Positions 25,887 through 35,281 of a stretch of 64,000 nucleotides of DNA are shown piece by piece. Source of the DNA: Mycolicibacterium litorale (lineage in GTDB: Bacteria; Actinomycetota; Actinomycetes; Mycobacteriales; Mycobacteriaceae); assembly GCF_014218295.1 (NCBI RefSeq), contig NZ_AP023287.1:3348001-3412000 (forward strand). The letters are read 5' to 3'. The notes under the pieces are model-generated. The model worked only from the letters and a program-made list of their open reading frames with translations, had not been told where the DNA came from and did no database searches. The translations under genes and the position numbers were made by a program. Position 1 is the stretch's first letter. Each line of letters opens with the position of its first letter.

Positions 25887-27890
25887 ATGCTTCGGATGGC
25901 TAACCAACTGCTCGAGCGCCCCGCGCGACCCCGAGGCGGCGGACTGCTGATCGCGGCGCTGGCCGCCGCAGGCACCAGCGTCTCCCTGATGCAGACCTTG
26001 GTCATCCCGCTCGTCCCGCAGCTGCCGACGCTGCTGAACACCTCGTCGGCCAACGCCTCGTGGGCCGTCACCGCCACCCTGCTGACCGGTGCGGTCGCCA
26101 CACCGATGTTCGGTCGCCTCGGCGACATGTTCGGCGCCAAACGGGTTCTCATCGCCTGTGCGGCCCTGCTGACCGTGGGTTCGATCACCGCCGCGCTGAC
26201 GAGTTCGCTGATCCCGCTGATCATCGGCCGCGCTCTGCAGGGCTTCGGCGCCCCGGTCATCCCCCTGGGGATCAGCGTGCTGCGCGCATCGCTGCCCGCC
26301 GAGCGCGTCGGCGGCGCCATGGGGATGGTCAGCGCCTCACTCGGCGTGGGTGGCGCGCTGGGGCTGCCGCTGTCGGCGGTGATCGCCGAGCACCTCAGCT
26401 GGCATGCGCTGTTCTGGTCGGCGGCCGCGCTCGGCCTCGGCTGCTGCCTCATCTTCGCCACCCTGGTTCCCGACATCGTCCCGTCGTCGGCGATGGGACG
26501 GTTCGACGTCCTGGGGGCGGTGGGGCTCGCCGCCGCACTCGTCATGCTGTTGCTGCCGATCTCGAAGGGGTCCAGCTGGGGGTGGACCAGCCCGGGCACG
26601 CTCGGTCTGCTGGCCGGCTCGGTCGGCGTCTTCGTCGCGTTCGGGTGGTGGCAGACCCGGGCCTCCACTCCCCTGGTCGACATCCGCACCACGTTCAAGG
26701 CTCCGGTCCTGCTGACCAACGTGGCGTCGATCGCGATCGGGTTCGGCATGTTCGCGATGTCGCTGATCGGTCCGCAGCTGCTGCAGATGCCCAGTGCCAC
26801 CGGGCACGGGCTGGGTCAGAGCATGGTGGCGGCCGGACTGTGGATGGCGCCCGGCGGCCTGGCGATGATGGCCTCGGCGCCGATCGCCGCCCGGATCATC
26901 GCAGCGCGCGGACCCCGGTTCGCGCTCATCGTCGGCGCCGTGATCATCGCGGCCGGCTATCTCGGCGGCACCCAGATGCTCGGCGCGCCGGCGGGGGTGC
27001 TCGCGTTCAGCGTCATCGTCAGCATCGGTGTGGGGTTCGCGTTCGCCGCGCTGCCGACCCTGATCAACGGTGCGGTCCCGGTCTCGGAGACGGCCGCCGC
27101 CAACGGCATCAACTCGCTGGCGCGCTCGTTGGGCACGTCCGTGTCGAGTGCGGTCATGAGCGCGGTCCTGGTGCAGATGACGGTGGAGTTCGCCGGACAC
27201 GCCATCCCGTCGCTGGCGGGGTTCCGCACCGCGCTGCTGATCGCGGCCGGCGCCGCGGTGGCCGCCGCACTCATCGCCGCCGCGATCCCCACCGTGGCAC
27301 CTGCGCCCGCACCGTCGGCGGTCGAACCGGTGCTGGCGCCGGCGCCGCTGCACCGGCGGGCGCAGCGCCTCGAGAACGTGATGACCGCGCTCGGCCGGCA
27401 GGCCGCGGTGGGGTTGGAGATCCCGTCGATGCCCAAGCGGCTCGACCGGGGTGACTACGTCATCGCCGCCTACCTCGGCGGGTCCGGACCGATGACGCTG
27501 GCCGAGCTCGGCCGGGCGCTCGAAAGCCCGGCGCGACCGGTCGAAGAGCGCCTCACGACGCTGATCCGCGACGGCCTGGTCGGCCGGGTGCCGACCGCCG
27601 ACCACGCCGCGCCGCCGCGGTTCACGCTGACCCCGCGTGGCCGGGCCATCTTCGAACGTCAGCGGTCGTCGAACATCGCGGGGCTCGAAGCGGTGTTGAG
27701 CCGCTGGGACGACGGCGACGTCGCCGTGCTCATCGGATACCTCGGCCGCCTGTCGGACGGTATCGACGAAGAGAGCAGGCGCCGGCGGGCCGCCAGCACC
27801 CCGCCGCCCGCGGTCTCCCCGCACACCTATACCGAACCGATTCGCGCACAACGAGCTCCGGTACCGACGGCGCGCGACCGCTGGCGCTGA
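25887..27890 (+). CDS. MFS drug-efflux transporter fused to a C-terminal MarR-like domain
   Basis: 667 residues. Residues about 15-475 form a 14-helix DHA2-type major facilitator with motif A in GRLGDMFGAKRVLI and motif C-like SLGVGGALGLPLSAV. A Pro/Ala linker (TVAPAPAPSAVEPVLAPAP) leads to a winged-helix domain at about 490-620 (ENVMTALGRQAAVGLEIP, RGDYVIAAYLGGSGPMTLAE, then FTLTPRGRAIFERQ) that resembles MarR regulators. The linker and reading frame are continuous, so this is a real fusion rather than two genes. Starts at 25887 or 25896 are possible. Exports hydrophobic compounds by proton antiport; the soluble domain may sense the drug or regulate transcription. Confidence 0.88.
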   Translation: MLRMANQLLERPARPRGGGLLIAALAAAGTSVSLMQTLVIPLVPQLPTLLNTSSANASWAVTATLLTGAVATPMFGRLGDMFGAKRVLIACAALLTVGSITAALTSSLIPLIIGRALQGFGAPVIPLGISVLRASLPAERVGGAMGMVSASLGVGGALGLPLSAVIAEHLSWHALFWSAAALGLGCCLIFATLVPDIVPSSAMGRFDVLGAVGLAAALVMLLLPISKGSSWGWTSPGTLGLLAGSVGVFVAFGWWQTRASTPLVDIRTTFKAPVLLTNVASIAIGFGMFAMSLIGPQLLQMPSATGHGLGQSMVAAGLWMAPGGLAMMASAPIAARIIAARGPRFALIVGAVIIAAGYLGGTQMLGAPAGVLAFSVIVSIGVGFAFAALPTLINGAVPVSETAAANGINSLARSLGTSVSSAVMSAVLVQMTVEFAGHAIPSLAGFRTALLIAAGAAVAAALIAAAIPTVAPAPAPSAVEPVLAPAPLHRRAQRLENVMTALGRQAAVGLEIPSMPKRLDRGDYVIAAYLGGSGPMTLAELGRALESPARPVEERLTTLIRDGLVGRVPTADHAAPPRFTLTPRGRAIFERQRSSNIAGLEAVLSRWDDGDVAVLIGYLGRLSDGIDEESRRRRAASTPPPAVSPHTYTEPIRAQRAPVPTARDRWR

Positions 27891-27896
27891 GCCGCT

Positions 27897-28517
27897 CTAG
27901 CCGAGCCGTCGTAGCAGGATGACGTTGTCCAGCCAGGTGGCCGGCTGCCCGTCGGGACTCGTCCAGTCACGCTCGACCGTCTCCACCCGCAGCCGCTCCC
28001 AGTGGTCCGGATCGGGGTCGAGGCCGGTGAGCACCTCCTGCACCGACGGCAGATCGTGCGGGTGGCCGTCCTTCCACGTCCACTCCGGCGTCGCGCCGTG
28101 GTCCACGATCAGCAGCAGCCCGCCGGGGGCGACCCTGGCCGCGGCGCGATGCAGCACGCTGTCGCGGTCGAGTGGCACCGGTGAGTGCAGGAACTGGGCC
28201 GACACCAGATCGAAACGCCCCTCGGGCAGACTTTCGGCGAAGTCGTGACGCTGGAATTCGATGCGGTCCGCCACCCCGGCCGTCCGCGCGTCCTCGGCCG
28301 CGCGCGCAAGCGCGGTCGGCGACACGTCGGCGGCCACCACCTGCCAGCCGTGCCGGGCCAGCCAGATGGCGTCGGCGCCCTCACCGCAGCCGAGGTCGAG
28401 GGCCCGCCCCGGCGCCAGCGGTTCCACCGTCTCGGCGAGCCGGGCGTTGACGCGACCGCTCCACACCCGCTCCTTCGCGCCGTAATGCTGCTCCCAGAAT
28501 TCCACCGTCTCAGACAT
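27897..28517 (-). CDS. SAM-dependent methyltransferase (class I)
   Basis: 206 residues, starting MSETVEFWEQHYGAKERVWS. The SAM-binding motif is LDLGCGEGADAIWLARHGW, with motif II acidic residue in VAADVSPTALARA and the post-motif PGGLLLIVDHG. This resembles the tellurite-resistance TehB-like/ubiE-like small methyltransferases often found with thioredoxin-reductase-like flavoproteins. The ATG at 28517 overlaps the stop of the flavoprotein gene by eight bases, so it is the second gene of that operon. Confidence 0.88.
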   Translation of the reverse strand: MSETVEFWEQHYGAKERVWSGRVNARLAETVEPLAPGRALDLGCGEGADAIWLARHGWQVVAADVSPTALARAAEDARTAGVADRIEFQRHDFAESLPEGRFDLVSAQFLHSPVPLDRDSVLHRAAARVAPGGLLLIVDHGATPEWTWKDGHPHDLPSVQEVLTGLDPDPDHWERLRVETVERDWTSPDGQPATWLDNVILLRRLG

Positions 28518-29445
28518 CTGCGTCCTCCTTCCATGCCGGAACCGGCAATCCGAACTCATCGGCGAGCAGGCTCTGCACCACTGCTGCAGCGGTCTTTGAT
28601 CCGGCCGCGACGGCTGCGGCCACCTGCGGCAACTGCACGGTGACGTCACCTGCGGCGAACACGCCCGGCACCGAGGTCCGGCCGAACTCGTCGACCCACA
28701 CCGCCTCGGACGACAGCGGATTCGGCTCGCTGAACCGCACGCCCAACTGTTCGGCCAGAGCCGAGCGTTGGCACACCGACGGGGCGACCATCAAGCCGCG
28801 ACGCGGGAGAACGGCCCCGTCGGTGAAAACGATGTCGAGGCCGTCGCCGGCCGCGCGCACCGCCGCGACCGGCCGCGAGTCGATGCGGACACCGGCGGCG
28901 TGCACCCGTGCCCGATCCTCCCCGAGATCGCCGGTCAGCAGGACGATGTCGTCGCTCCATCCGCGCAGCAGGAGCGCCGCGTGCACCGCCCTGGCGCCGT
29001 CGGCCAGCACCGCCACGGGCGCGTCGCGTACCTCCCAGCCGTGACAGAACGGGCAGTGGAACACCGTGTCCCCCCACAGTTCTTCCAGGCCGGGCAGCTC
29101 CGGCAGCCGATAGTGCATCCCGGTGGCGAGCACGAGGCGCCGGGCCCGCTCGGTCGTGCCGTCACCGAGTCGGACGGTGAACGCCTCACCGCGACGAACC
29201 TCCACCACCTCGCCGGAGCGGACCTCGACCGGATACTTCGCCAGTTCGCGCCTGCCGGTGGCGTAGAGGTCGGCGGGCGGCCGTCCGTCGTGGCCGAGCA
29301 ATCCACCGATCCCGTGCGCCACCGCGTTACTCGGCGCACCGGCATCCACCACGAGCGTGCGGCGGCGCGCGCGACCGAGCACCAGCGCGGCGCTCAGGCC
29401 CGCGGCTCCACCGCCGACGATCACACAGTCCCAGACGTTGTCCAT
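28510..29445 (-). CDS. Thioredoxin-reductase-like FAD/NAD(P) oxidoreductase
   Basis: 311 residues. The FAD-binding motif is VIVGGGAAGLSAALVLGRAR near the N-terminus. A redox pair lies at C131-P-F-C134 within FHCPFCHGWE, and the second FAD motif VPGVFAAGDVTVQLPQVAAA near the C-terminus closes the family pattern. It is TrxB-like but shorter in the NADPH region. It is co-operonic with the methyltransferase and divergent, over 47 bases, from an XRE-cupin regulator that probably controls both. The physiological electron acceptor is unknown. Confidence 0.9.
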   Translation of the reverse strand: MDNVWDCVIVGGGAAGLSAALVLGRARRRTLVVDAGAPSNAVAHGIGGLLGHDGRPPADLYATGRRELAKYPVEVRSGEVVEVRRGEAFTVRLGDGTTERARRLVLATGMHYRLPELPGLEELWGDTVFHCPFCHGWEVRDAPVAVLADGARAVHAALLLRGWSDDIVLLTGDLGEDRARVHAAGVRIDSRPVAAVRAAGDGLDIVFTDGAVLPRRGLMVAPSVCQRSALAEQLGVRFSEPNPLSSEAVWVDEFGRTSVPGVFAAGDVTVQLPQVAAAVAAGSKTAAAVVQSLLADEFGLPVPAWKEDADV

Positions 29446-29492
29446 GCCCCGAGGTTGCCCCGAGGGGCGACCCAGTGCCAAGCTGTTTTGCC

Positions 29493-30074
29493 ATGCGGGC
29501 AAACGAGGGCACCGAGGACAGTGTGGACCAGAGGGTCCGCAGGCGGTTGCGGGAACTGCGCCGGCAGCGCGGATACACCCTGGAGGAGGTGGCGGCCAGA
29601 TCGGCCATCGACGTCTCGACGCTGAGCCGGCTGGAATCCGGTAAACGCCGGTTGGCGCTGGACCACCTCCCGCGCCTCGCCGCGGCATTGTCGGTGAGCA
29701 CCGACGAACTGATACGGGCGCCCGAGGCCGAAGACCCTCGGATACACGCCAATTCGCACACCCGCCACGGTGTCACCTTTTGGCCGCTGAGCCGTCAGGG
29801 TTCCCCGGGCGGACTGCACGCGTTCAAGATCAGGGTGAGCGCCCGTCGGCGCAAGCCGCCCGCCGAACTACCGGTGCACGAGGGCCAGGACTGGATGTAC
29901 GTGTTGTCGGGCCGGCTCAGGTTGATCCTCGGCGAGCGCGACTTCATCGTCGAACCCGGTGAGGCCGTGGAGTTCTCGACATGGACACCACACTGGTTCG
30001 GGGTGGTGGACGGCCCGGTCGAAGCGATCGTGATCTTCGGCCCGCACGGTGAGCGCGTCCACCTGCACGTCTAG
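29493..30074 (+). CDS. XRE-family regulator with cupin sensor domain
   Basis: 193 residues. The N-terminal helix-turn-helix (about 14-72) reads RLRELRRQRGYTLEEVAARS then IDVSTLSRLESGKRRL. A cupin barrel follows at about 115-190 (LPVHEGQDWMYVLSGRLRL then EPGEAVEFSTWTPHWFG). This is the common XRE-cupin repressor architecture in which the cupin binds a small ligand or metal. ATG 29493 is preferred to one at 29475. It is divergent from the flavoprotein/methyltransferase pair. Confidence 0.9.
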   Translation: MRANEGTEDSVDQRVRRRLRELRRQRGYTLEEVAARSAIDVSTLSRLESGKRRLALDHLPRLAAALSVSTDELIRAPEAEDPRIHANSHTRHGVTFWPLSRQGSPGGLHAFKIRVSARRRKPPAELPVHEGQDWMYVLSGRLRLILGERDFIVEPGEAVEFSTWTPHWFGVVDGPVEAIVIFGPHGERVHLHV

Positions 30075-31159
30075 AGGTAGGCGGTCTGGTTCACCAACCG
30101 CACCGAGGACCCACCGTCGGGATAGAACTCGGCGATACTCAGCGACGCGAGGTCGAGGTGCAGCCGGTACAGGATGCCCTCACCGGCGTTGAGGGCGAGC
30201 CGCAGCAGCGTTTTGATCGGCGTCACATGGGACACCACCAGCACCGTGGCGGCGCCGTGGTCGGCGATGATGCGGTTGCGCGCCCGCCGCACCCGATGCG
30301 CGACGGCGTCGAAGCTCTCCCCGCCGGGCGGCTCCACGCTGGTGTCGCTGAGCCAACGGCCGTGCACGTCCGGATCACGCTGGGCCGCTTCCCCGAACGT
30401 CAATCCCTCCCACGCGCCGAAGTCGGTCTCGATCAGATCCTCGTCGACGGCGACGTCGAGTCCGAGCGCCTTGGCGGCCGCCGCTGCGGTGTCGTAGGCC
30501 CGCTGCAACGGCGAGCTGACGACAGCGTCGATGCCGCCCCGCTGGGCGAGGTAGGCGGCCGCGGCGTCGGCCTGCCTGCGACCCAGTTCGGTCAGCGCGG
30601 GGTTGCCGCGCCCCGAGTACCGCCGCCCGACCGACAGTTCGGTCTGGCCGTGGCGCAGCAGCAGGAAGCGGGTCGGGGCACCGCGGGCGCCGGTCCACCC
30701 GGCGGGCGAGCTGGGCGTCTCGGCGGGTGCGGAGGTGCGCGCCGGGGCGTCGATTCCCGCCGCGGCGTCCATCGCCTCGTTGGCCAGCCGGTCGGCGTGG
30801 GCGTTGCGCGACCGAGGGATCCACGAGTAGGTGACCCGGTCGAACCGATGGGCCAGCTCCCGCGCCTGTCGGTGCAGGGGAATCAGGTCGGGGTGTTTGA
30901 CCTTCCACCGGCCCGACATCTGCTCGACGAGCAGTTTGGAGTCCATGGAGACCGCGACCTCGGTGGCGCCCAGGTTCGCGGCTTCCTCCAAACCCGCGAT
31001 GAGGCCCCGGTATTCGGCGACGTTGTTGGTGGCGCGCCCGATTGCCTGTTTGCTCTCGGCCAGGACCGAGGCGCGGTCGGCCGAGAGCACCACCGACCCG
31101 TAGCCCGCCGGTCCCGGGTTGCCCCGCGAACCGCCGTCCGCCTCGACGATCACCTTCAC
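30071..31159 (-). CDS. Bifunctional RNase HI/acid phosphatase (Rv2228c-like)
   Basis: 362 residues. The N-terminal RNase HI domain (about 1-135) begins [20 protein letters not shown] with the first catalytic Asp, followed by NNVAEYRGLIAGLEEA (Glu) and SMDSKLL (Asp). The C-terminal histidine phosphatase domain (about 160-360) has LLLRHGQTELS, VSSPLQRAYDTA and VVSHVTPIK. M. tuberculosis Rv2228c shows both RNase H and CobC-like phosphatase activity. The GTG at 31159 overlaps the upstream zinc-ribbon stop (GTGA) and starts directly at the conserved strand. Last gene of a minus-strand run that begins at cobC; its stop overlaps the end of the convergent XRE gene. Confidence 0.95.
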   Translation of the reverse strand: MKVIVEADGGSRGNPGPAGYGSVVLSADRASVLAESKQAIGRATNNVAEYRGLIAGLEEAANLGATEVAVSMDSKLLVEQMSGRWKVKHPDLIPLHRQARELAHRFDRVTYSWIPRSRNAHADRLANEAMDAAAGIDAPARTSAPAETPSSPAGWTGARGAPTRFLLLRHGQTELSVGRRYSGRGNPALTELGRRQADAAAAYLAQRGGIDAVVSSPLQRAYDTAAAAAKALGLDVAVDEDLIETDFGAWEGLTFGEAAQRDPDVHGRWLSDTSVEPPGGESFDAVAHRVRRARNRIIADHGAATVLVVSHVTPIKTLLRLALNAGEGILYRLHLDLASLSIAEFYPDGGSSVRLVNQTAYL

Positions 31160-31893
31160 TTCTTGAATCCCTCTGCCCGTACCAGGATCGCATTGCACTC
31201 CGGACACCGCAGCACCTCGTCGTCGGCGGCGGCGGTGATCCTGGCCATCTCGCCGCGGTCGATCTCCAGACGGCAGGCGCCGCACCGCCGCCCCTGCAAC
31301 TGCCCGGCCCCCGGACCGCCGCGGGCGCGTTGGCGCTCATAGAGGTCGACGAGCTCGGGCTGCAGGGTGTTCAGCAGCTCCTGGCGCCGGGTCAGGTGCT
31401 CCTGCCGGGTCCGGTCCAGTTCGGCGACCGCCTCGGCGAGTGCGTGCTGGGCCTCACTCACCGTGGCGTCCAGTTCCTCGATGCGGGCGAGTCCTTCGGC
31501 GCGTTGAGCGGCCAGCTCCTCGCGCCGCTCCATCACCTCCAGCAGCGAGTCCTCCAGACTGGCCTGGCGCCGTTCGAGCGTCTCGAGCTCGTGCTGCAGC
31601 TCCCCGACCTGCTTGGCGCCGACACCCCCACCCTGCAGCAGGGCCCGGTCCCGGTCCTCGCGCTGACGGACACCCTCTATCTCGGATTCGAACTTGGCGA
31701 CCTGTTCGTCGAGGTCCTCCATCGCGATCCCGAGCGTGGCCACCCGGTCGCCGGCGGCACGGTGTTCGGCGCGGACCCGCTCGAGCTCCTCCTGTTCGGG
31801 CAGGCGTTTGACCCGGTGGTCGACCCGTGCCAGCCCGGCGTCCACCTCGGCCAACTGCAGCAATGAATGTTGCTGCCACACATCAGCTTTCAC
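31156..31893 (-). CDS. Coiled-coil zinc-ribbon protein (Rv2229c-like)
   Basis: 245 residues. A long coiled-coil hairpin (about 10-190, heptad-rich with Glu/Arg/Leu) is followed by a C4 zinc ribbon: CGACRLEI and then CPECNAIL, the two CxxC pairs. The ending RAEGFKK is basic. This is the actinobacterial c4-type zinc-ribbon family next to nif3 genes; a nucleic-acid-associated role is suspected but not shown. The GTG at 31893 overlaps the Nif3 stop region by 11 bases. Confidence 0.92.
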   Translation of the reverse strand: MKADVWQQHSLLQLAEVDAGLARVDHRVKRLPEQEELERVRAEHRAAGDRVATLGIAMEDLDEQVAKFESEIEGVRQREDRDRALLQGGGVGAKQVGELQHELETLERRQASLEDSLLEVMERREELAAQRAEGLARIEELDATVSEAQHALAEAVAELDRTRQEHLTRRQELLNTLQPELVDLYERQRARGGPGAGQLQGRRCGACRLEIDRGEMARITAAADDEVLRCPECNAILVRAEGFKK

Positions 31894-33022
31894 TTGTATC
31901 CCTACTCGTTCCCAGATTCCATGGATCGGTGCGCAGGTCGCAGACCCGCACCGGTAACGCATCGGCGAAGTGCTCGCGCAGGATTCCGGCGGCCTGGGCG
32001 CACCACGGGAATTCGCTCGCCCAGTGGGCGACGTCGACGAGCGCCACCGGCGATGCCCGCAGGTGTTCGTCGGCCGGGTGGTGGCGCAGGTCGGCCGTCA
32101 CATACGCCTGCACGTCGGCGCGGCCGACCGCCGCGAGCAGGGAGTCCCCCGCGCCCCCGCACACGGCCACCCGCGAGATCGTCCTCGACGGATCACCGGC
32201 GGCGCGCACTCCCCACGAGGTCGTGGGCAACGCCGCGTCGACGCGAGCGACGAACTCCGACAACGGTTGCGGCGAGGGCAGCGAGCCGATGCGGCCGATG
32301 CCCACGTCTCCGGGGATCGGTGCGATGCTGAAGATGTCGAAGGCCGGCTCCTCGTACGGATGCGCCGCCCGCACAGCGTTGAGCAGGTCCCGACGCCGCG
32401 CCGACGGTGCGATCACCTCAACCCTGTCCTCGGCGACGCGTTCGACCGAGCCGACGCTGCCGATGGCCGGCGACGCCCCCTCATGAGGCAGGAACTGCCC
32501 GGTGCCGGGCGCACTCCAGCTGCAGTGCGAATAGTCGCCGATCTGACCGCCGCCGGCGCCGAACATCGCCTCGCGCACCGCGTCGGCGTTCTCGGCCGGG
32601 ACGTAGACCACCCACTTGTCCAGTTCGCTGTCGGCCGCCACCGGGGAGAGCACCTCCTCGACGGTCAGTCCGAGCGCGTCGGCCAAGGCGTCCGACACCC
32701 CCGGTGCGGCGGAGTCGGCGTTGGTGTGTGCGGTGAACAGCGCCCGGCCGGTGCGGATCAGCGAGTGCACGAGCGCCCCCTTGGGTGTGCTCGCCGCCAC
32801 CGTGTCGACGCCGCGCAGCAACAGCGGATGGTGCACCAACAGCAGCCCCCGCGCGGGCACCCCGGCGACGACGGCCTCGGTCGCGTCCACGGCGACGGTC
32901 ACCGACTCGACGGGTTCGTCCGGGTCGCCACAGACCAGCCCGACCGAATCCCAGTCGGCCGCCAGCCGCGGCGGGTAGGCCTCGTCGAGTACGGCGATCA
33001 CCTCGCCCAACCGCACGCTCAT
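31883..33022 (-). CDS. Nif3-like dinuclear metal center protein (Rv2230c-like)
   Basis: 379 residues. The two NIF3/DUF34 halves are separated by a PII-like insert (about 130-240), as in the longer family members. Metal-ligand motifs include [12 protein letters not shown] and AHTNADSA in the first half, [11 protein letters not shown] in the second, and a terminal His in DVAHWASE. Possible GTP cyclohydrolase-like or metallohydrolase activity; function unproven. The ATG at 33022 overlaps the cobC stop by four bases. Confidence 0.92.
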   Translation of the reverse strand: MSVRLGEVIAVLDEAYPPRLAADWDSVGLVCGDPDEPVESVTVAVDATEAVVAGVPARGLLLVHHPLLLRGVDTVAASTPKGALVHSLIRTGRALFTAHTNADSAAPGVSDALADALGLTVEEVLSPVAADSELDKWVVYVPAENADAVREAMFGAGGGQIGDYSHCSWSAPGTGQFLPHEGASPAIGSVGSVERVAEDRVEVIAPSARRRDLLNAVRAAHPYEEPAFDIFSIAPIPGDVGIGRIGSLPSPQPLSEFVARVDAALPTTSWGVRAAGDPSRTISRVAVCGGAGDSLLAAVGRADVQAYVTADLRHHPADEHLRASPVALVDVAHWASEFPWCAQAAGILREHFADALPVRVCDLRTDPWNLGTSRDTSES

Positions 33023-34041
33023 CGCAACGCCTCCGCCAACGCCTCGGTGAGCACCGGCCACTCCTGGCGCACCGCCGCCCGCAGGTACTGTCCGTCCAGG
33101 CCGACGAACGTGTCACACCGTCGCACCGCGATCCCCCTGTCTGCCAAACGCTTTCGCACCCGCTCCGCCTCCGGCACCGAGAACAGCACGAAGGGTGCGC
33201 GGCCGGGCACGCACTCGAGGCCCAGCCTGGTCAGACCCGCGACCATCTCGGCCCGCAACGCCGCGAGCCGGTACGCCCCCGCCTCGGCGTCGCGAACGGC
33301 CGAGGGGGTGTTGCACGCGGCGAGCGCCTCCAACTGCAGGGTGCCGAGGGCCCAGTGGGCGCGCTGCGCGGTCAGCCGCCGCAGGATGTCGCGGGGACCG
33401 AGCGCGTAGCCGACCCGCAGCCCGGCCAACGCCCACGTCTTGGTCAGGCTGCGCAGCACCAGGACGTCCGGCAGGGCCTCGCCGGCCAGTGACTGCGGCT
33501 CCCCTGGGACCGCGTCGGCGAACGCCTCGTCGACGACCACGATGCGGCCGGGACGGCGCAGCGCGAGGATCTCCTCACGGCTGTGCAGCACCCCCGTCGG
33601 ATTGGTGGGGTTGCCGATCACCACCAGGTCCGCCTCCGCGGGGACCTGCGCGCCGGTGAGCCGAAACGGCGGGTCGAGCACGACGTGGGTGACGGGCACC
33701 CCCGCCGCGGCGAACACGGCGTCGGGTTCGGTGAACGACGGCGCCACGAGTGCGGCGAGGCGGGGCTGCAGCCGGGCGAGCAGCGCGAACCCCTCGGCGC
33801 CGCCGGCCAGCAGCGCGACCTCGTCCTCGGCGCGTCCGTGTCGGGCCGCCACCGCGTGCACGGCACGGCGCTCGTCGGCGGCCGAGGGGTAGCCGCCCAG
33901 GTCGGCCAGCCGGTCGGACAGGCGTGCGACCAGCCACGACGGCGGCACGGCGGCCCGCACGTTGACGGCGAAGTCGCGCATGCCGGGCAGCACGGCCTGG
34001 TCGCCGTGGTACCGGGTCGCCTGCGGCGCGAGACGTGGCAC
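33019..34041 (-). CDS. cobC: Class I PLP aminotransferase/L-threonine-phosphate decarboxylase-like (Rv2231c)
   Basis: 340 residues of the histidinol-phosphate aminotransferase/CobD-like family, annotated cobC in M. tuberculosis. It has [30 protein letters not shown] and the PLP-lysine motif [18 protein letters not shown]. Its likely role is making the aminopropanol arm for cobalamin, consistent with cobD (cbiB) close by on the same chromosome stretch. GTG 34041 is preceded by TACTGT six bases upstream, a leaderless promoter that probably drives the cobC-nif3-zinc ribbon-RNase H run. Confidence 0.87.
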   Translation of the reverse strand: MPRLAPQATRYHGDQAVLPGMRDFAVNVRAAVPPSWLVARLSDRLADLGGYPSAADERRAVHAVAARHGRAEDEVALLAGGAEGFALLARLQPRLAALVAPSFTEPDAVFAAAGVPVTHVVLDPPFRLTGAQVPAEADLVVIGNPTNPTGVLHSREEILALRRPGRIVVVDEAFADAVPGEPQSLAGEALPDVLVLRSLTKTWALAGLRVGYALGPRDILRRLTAQRAHWALGTLQLEALAACNTPSAVRDAEAGAYRLAALRAEMVAGLTRLGLECVPGRAPFVLFSVPEAERVRKRLADRGIAVRRCDTFVGLDGQYLRAAVRQEWPVLTEALAEALR

Positions 34042-34047
34042 AGCACG

Positions 34048-34053
34048 ACAGTA
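34048..34053 (-). promoter_or_regulatory. -10 hexamer for a leaderless cobC operon
   Basis: TACTGT on the minus strand lies six bases before the GTG at 34041. Confidence 0.45.
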
Positions 34054-34110
34054 GTGCGCGGTGCGGGACGCGAAGCCGGACGACCCCGCGACGTCGGGGA
34101 GAATGGAGGC

Positions 34111-34788
34111 GTGACCGACACCCTGGACCGCTCCACCGCCACCCGCCCGCAGCTGGTGCTGTTCGACCTCGACGGCACGCTGACCGATTCGGCACAGGGC
34201 ATCGTGGCGAGTTTCCGGCATGCGCTGGGCGAGGTCGGGGCGCCCGTCCCGGAGGGTGACCTGGTCAGCCGCATCGTGGGCCCGCCGATGCACCACACCC
34301 TGCGCTCGCTCGGGCTGGGTGAGCGGGCCGACGCGGCGATCGCGGCGTACCGCGCCGACTACACCTCCCGCGGGTGGTCGATGAACCGCACTTTCGACGG
34401 CATCCCGGCGCTGCTCGCCGACCTGAAGGCTGCGGGGGTCCGGCTGGCCGTGGCGACGTCCAAGGCGGAGCCGACGGCCGAGCGGATCCTGGCCCACTTC
34501 GGCCTGGACGGCTTCTTCGAGGTGATTGCGGGGGCCAGCCCGGACGGGACGCGGGCGGCCAAGGCCGACGTCGTCGCGTCCGCGCTGGCCCGGCTCGAAC
34601 CGCTGCCAGACCGGGTGGTGATGGTCGGCGACCGGTCGCACGATGTCGAGGGCGCGGCCGCGCACGGCATCGACACCGTGGTGGTCGGCTGGGGGTACGG
34701 CCGCGCCGATTTCGCCGAGCCGGGCTCGGTGCCCGTGCTGGCGCATGTCGAGACGGTGTCCGACCTCAGGGAGGTGCTGGGTGTCTGA
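34111..34788 (+). CDS. ptkA: HAD-family hydrolase/protein tyrosine kinase PtkA ortholog
   Basis: 225 residues. HAD motif I is FDLDGTLTDS (D19, D21), motif II is VATSK, and motifs III/IV lie in AAKADVVASAL and VMVGDRSHDVEGA. The closest simple reading is a phosphoglycolate-phosphatase-type HAD. By synteny (next to ptpA) it is the ortholog of Rv2232, described as the tyrosine kinase PtkA that phosphorylates PtpA. It lacks the longer N-terminal extension of the M. tuberculosis protein. GTG 34111 has GGAGG only one base upstream, which is close for a ribosome site. The stop overlaps ptpA by eight bases. Confidence 0.88.
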   Translation: MTDTLDRSTATRPQLVLFDLDGTLTDSAQGIVASFRHALGEVGAPVPEGDLVSRIVGPPMHHTLRSLGLGERADAAIAAYRADYTSRGWSMNRTFDGIPALLADLKAAGVRLAVATSKAEPTAERILAHFGLDGFFEVIAGASPDGTRAAKADVVASALARLEPLPDRVVMVGDRSHDVEGAAAHGIDTVVVGWGYGRADFAEPGSVPVLAHVETVSDLREVLGV

Positions 34789-35281
34789 CTCGGCACCGCT
34801 GCACATCACGTTCATCTGCTCCGGCAACATCTGCCGGTCGCCGATGGCCGAGAAGATGTTCGCCCACCAGATCGCCGAACGCGGGCTGTCGGGTGCGGTG
34901 CGGGTGAGCAGTGCGGGCACGGGCGGCTGGCACGCCGGTGATCCCGCCGACGCGCGGGCCGTCCACGTCCTGCGCGCCCACGGCTACCCCACCGGCCACG
35001 AGGCCGCGCAGGTCGACGACGACCACCTGTCGGCCGATCTGGTCGTCGCGCTCGGCCGCAACCACGCCAGGATGCTGATCGACCTGGGCGTGCCGCCAGG
35101 GCGGCTGCGGATGCTGCGCTCGTTCGACCCGCGGTCGGCCGCGCATCCCCTCGACGTCGAGGACCCCTACTACGGCACGCAGGACGATTTCGAGGACGTC
35201 TTCGCCGTGATCGAGGCGGCACTGCCCGGCCTGCACGACTGGGTGGACGAACAACTGGCGACACGGGGGCTGGCGAGCTGA
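34781..35281 (+). CDS. ptpA: Low-molecular-weight protein tyrosine phosphatase
   Basis: 166 residues. The P-loop is ICSGNICRS (C13, R19) and the general-acid loop EDPYYGT carries Asp128. This is the single-domain LMW-PTP fold of PtpA (Rv2234), which in pathogens is secreted and acts on host proteins; in a saprophyte it more likely acts on bacterial substrates. GTG 34781 is inside the end of ptkA, and the stop shares one base with the SURF1 start, so ptkA-ptpA-SURF1 are co-translated. Confidence 0.95.
   Translation: MSDSAPLHITFICSGNICRSPMAEKMFAHQIAERGLSGAVRVSSAGTGGWHAGDPADARAVHVLRAHGYPTGHEAAQVDDDHLSADLVVALGRNHARMLIDLGVPPGRLRMLRSFDPRSAAHPLDVEDPYYGTQDDFEDVFAVIEAALPGLHDWVDEQLATRGLAS

Noticed and set aside
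34111..35281. Frameshift between ptkA and ptpA giving one fused protein
   Set aside because: Both have normal starts and complete domains; the eight-base overlap is normal translational coupling.
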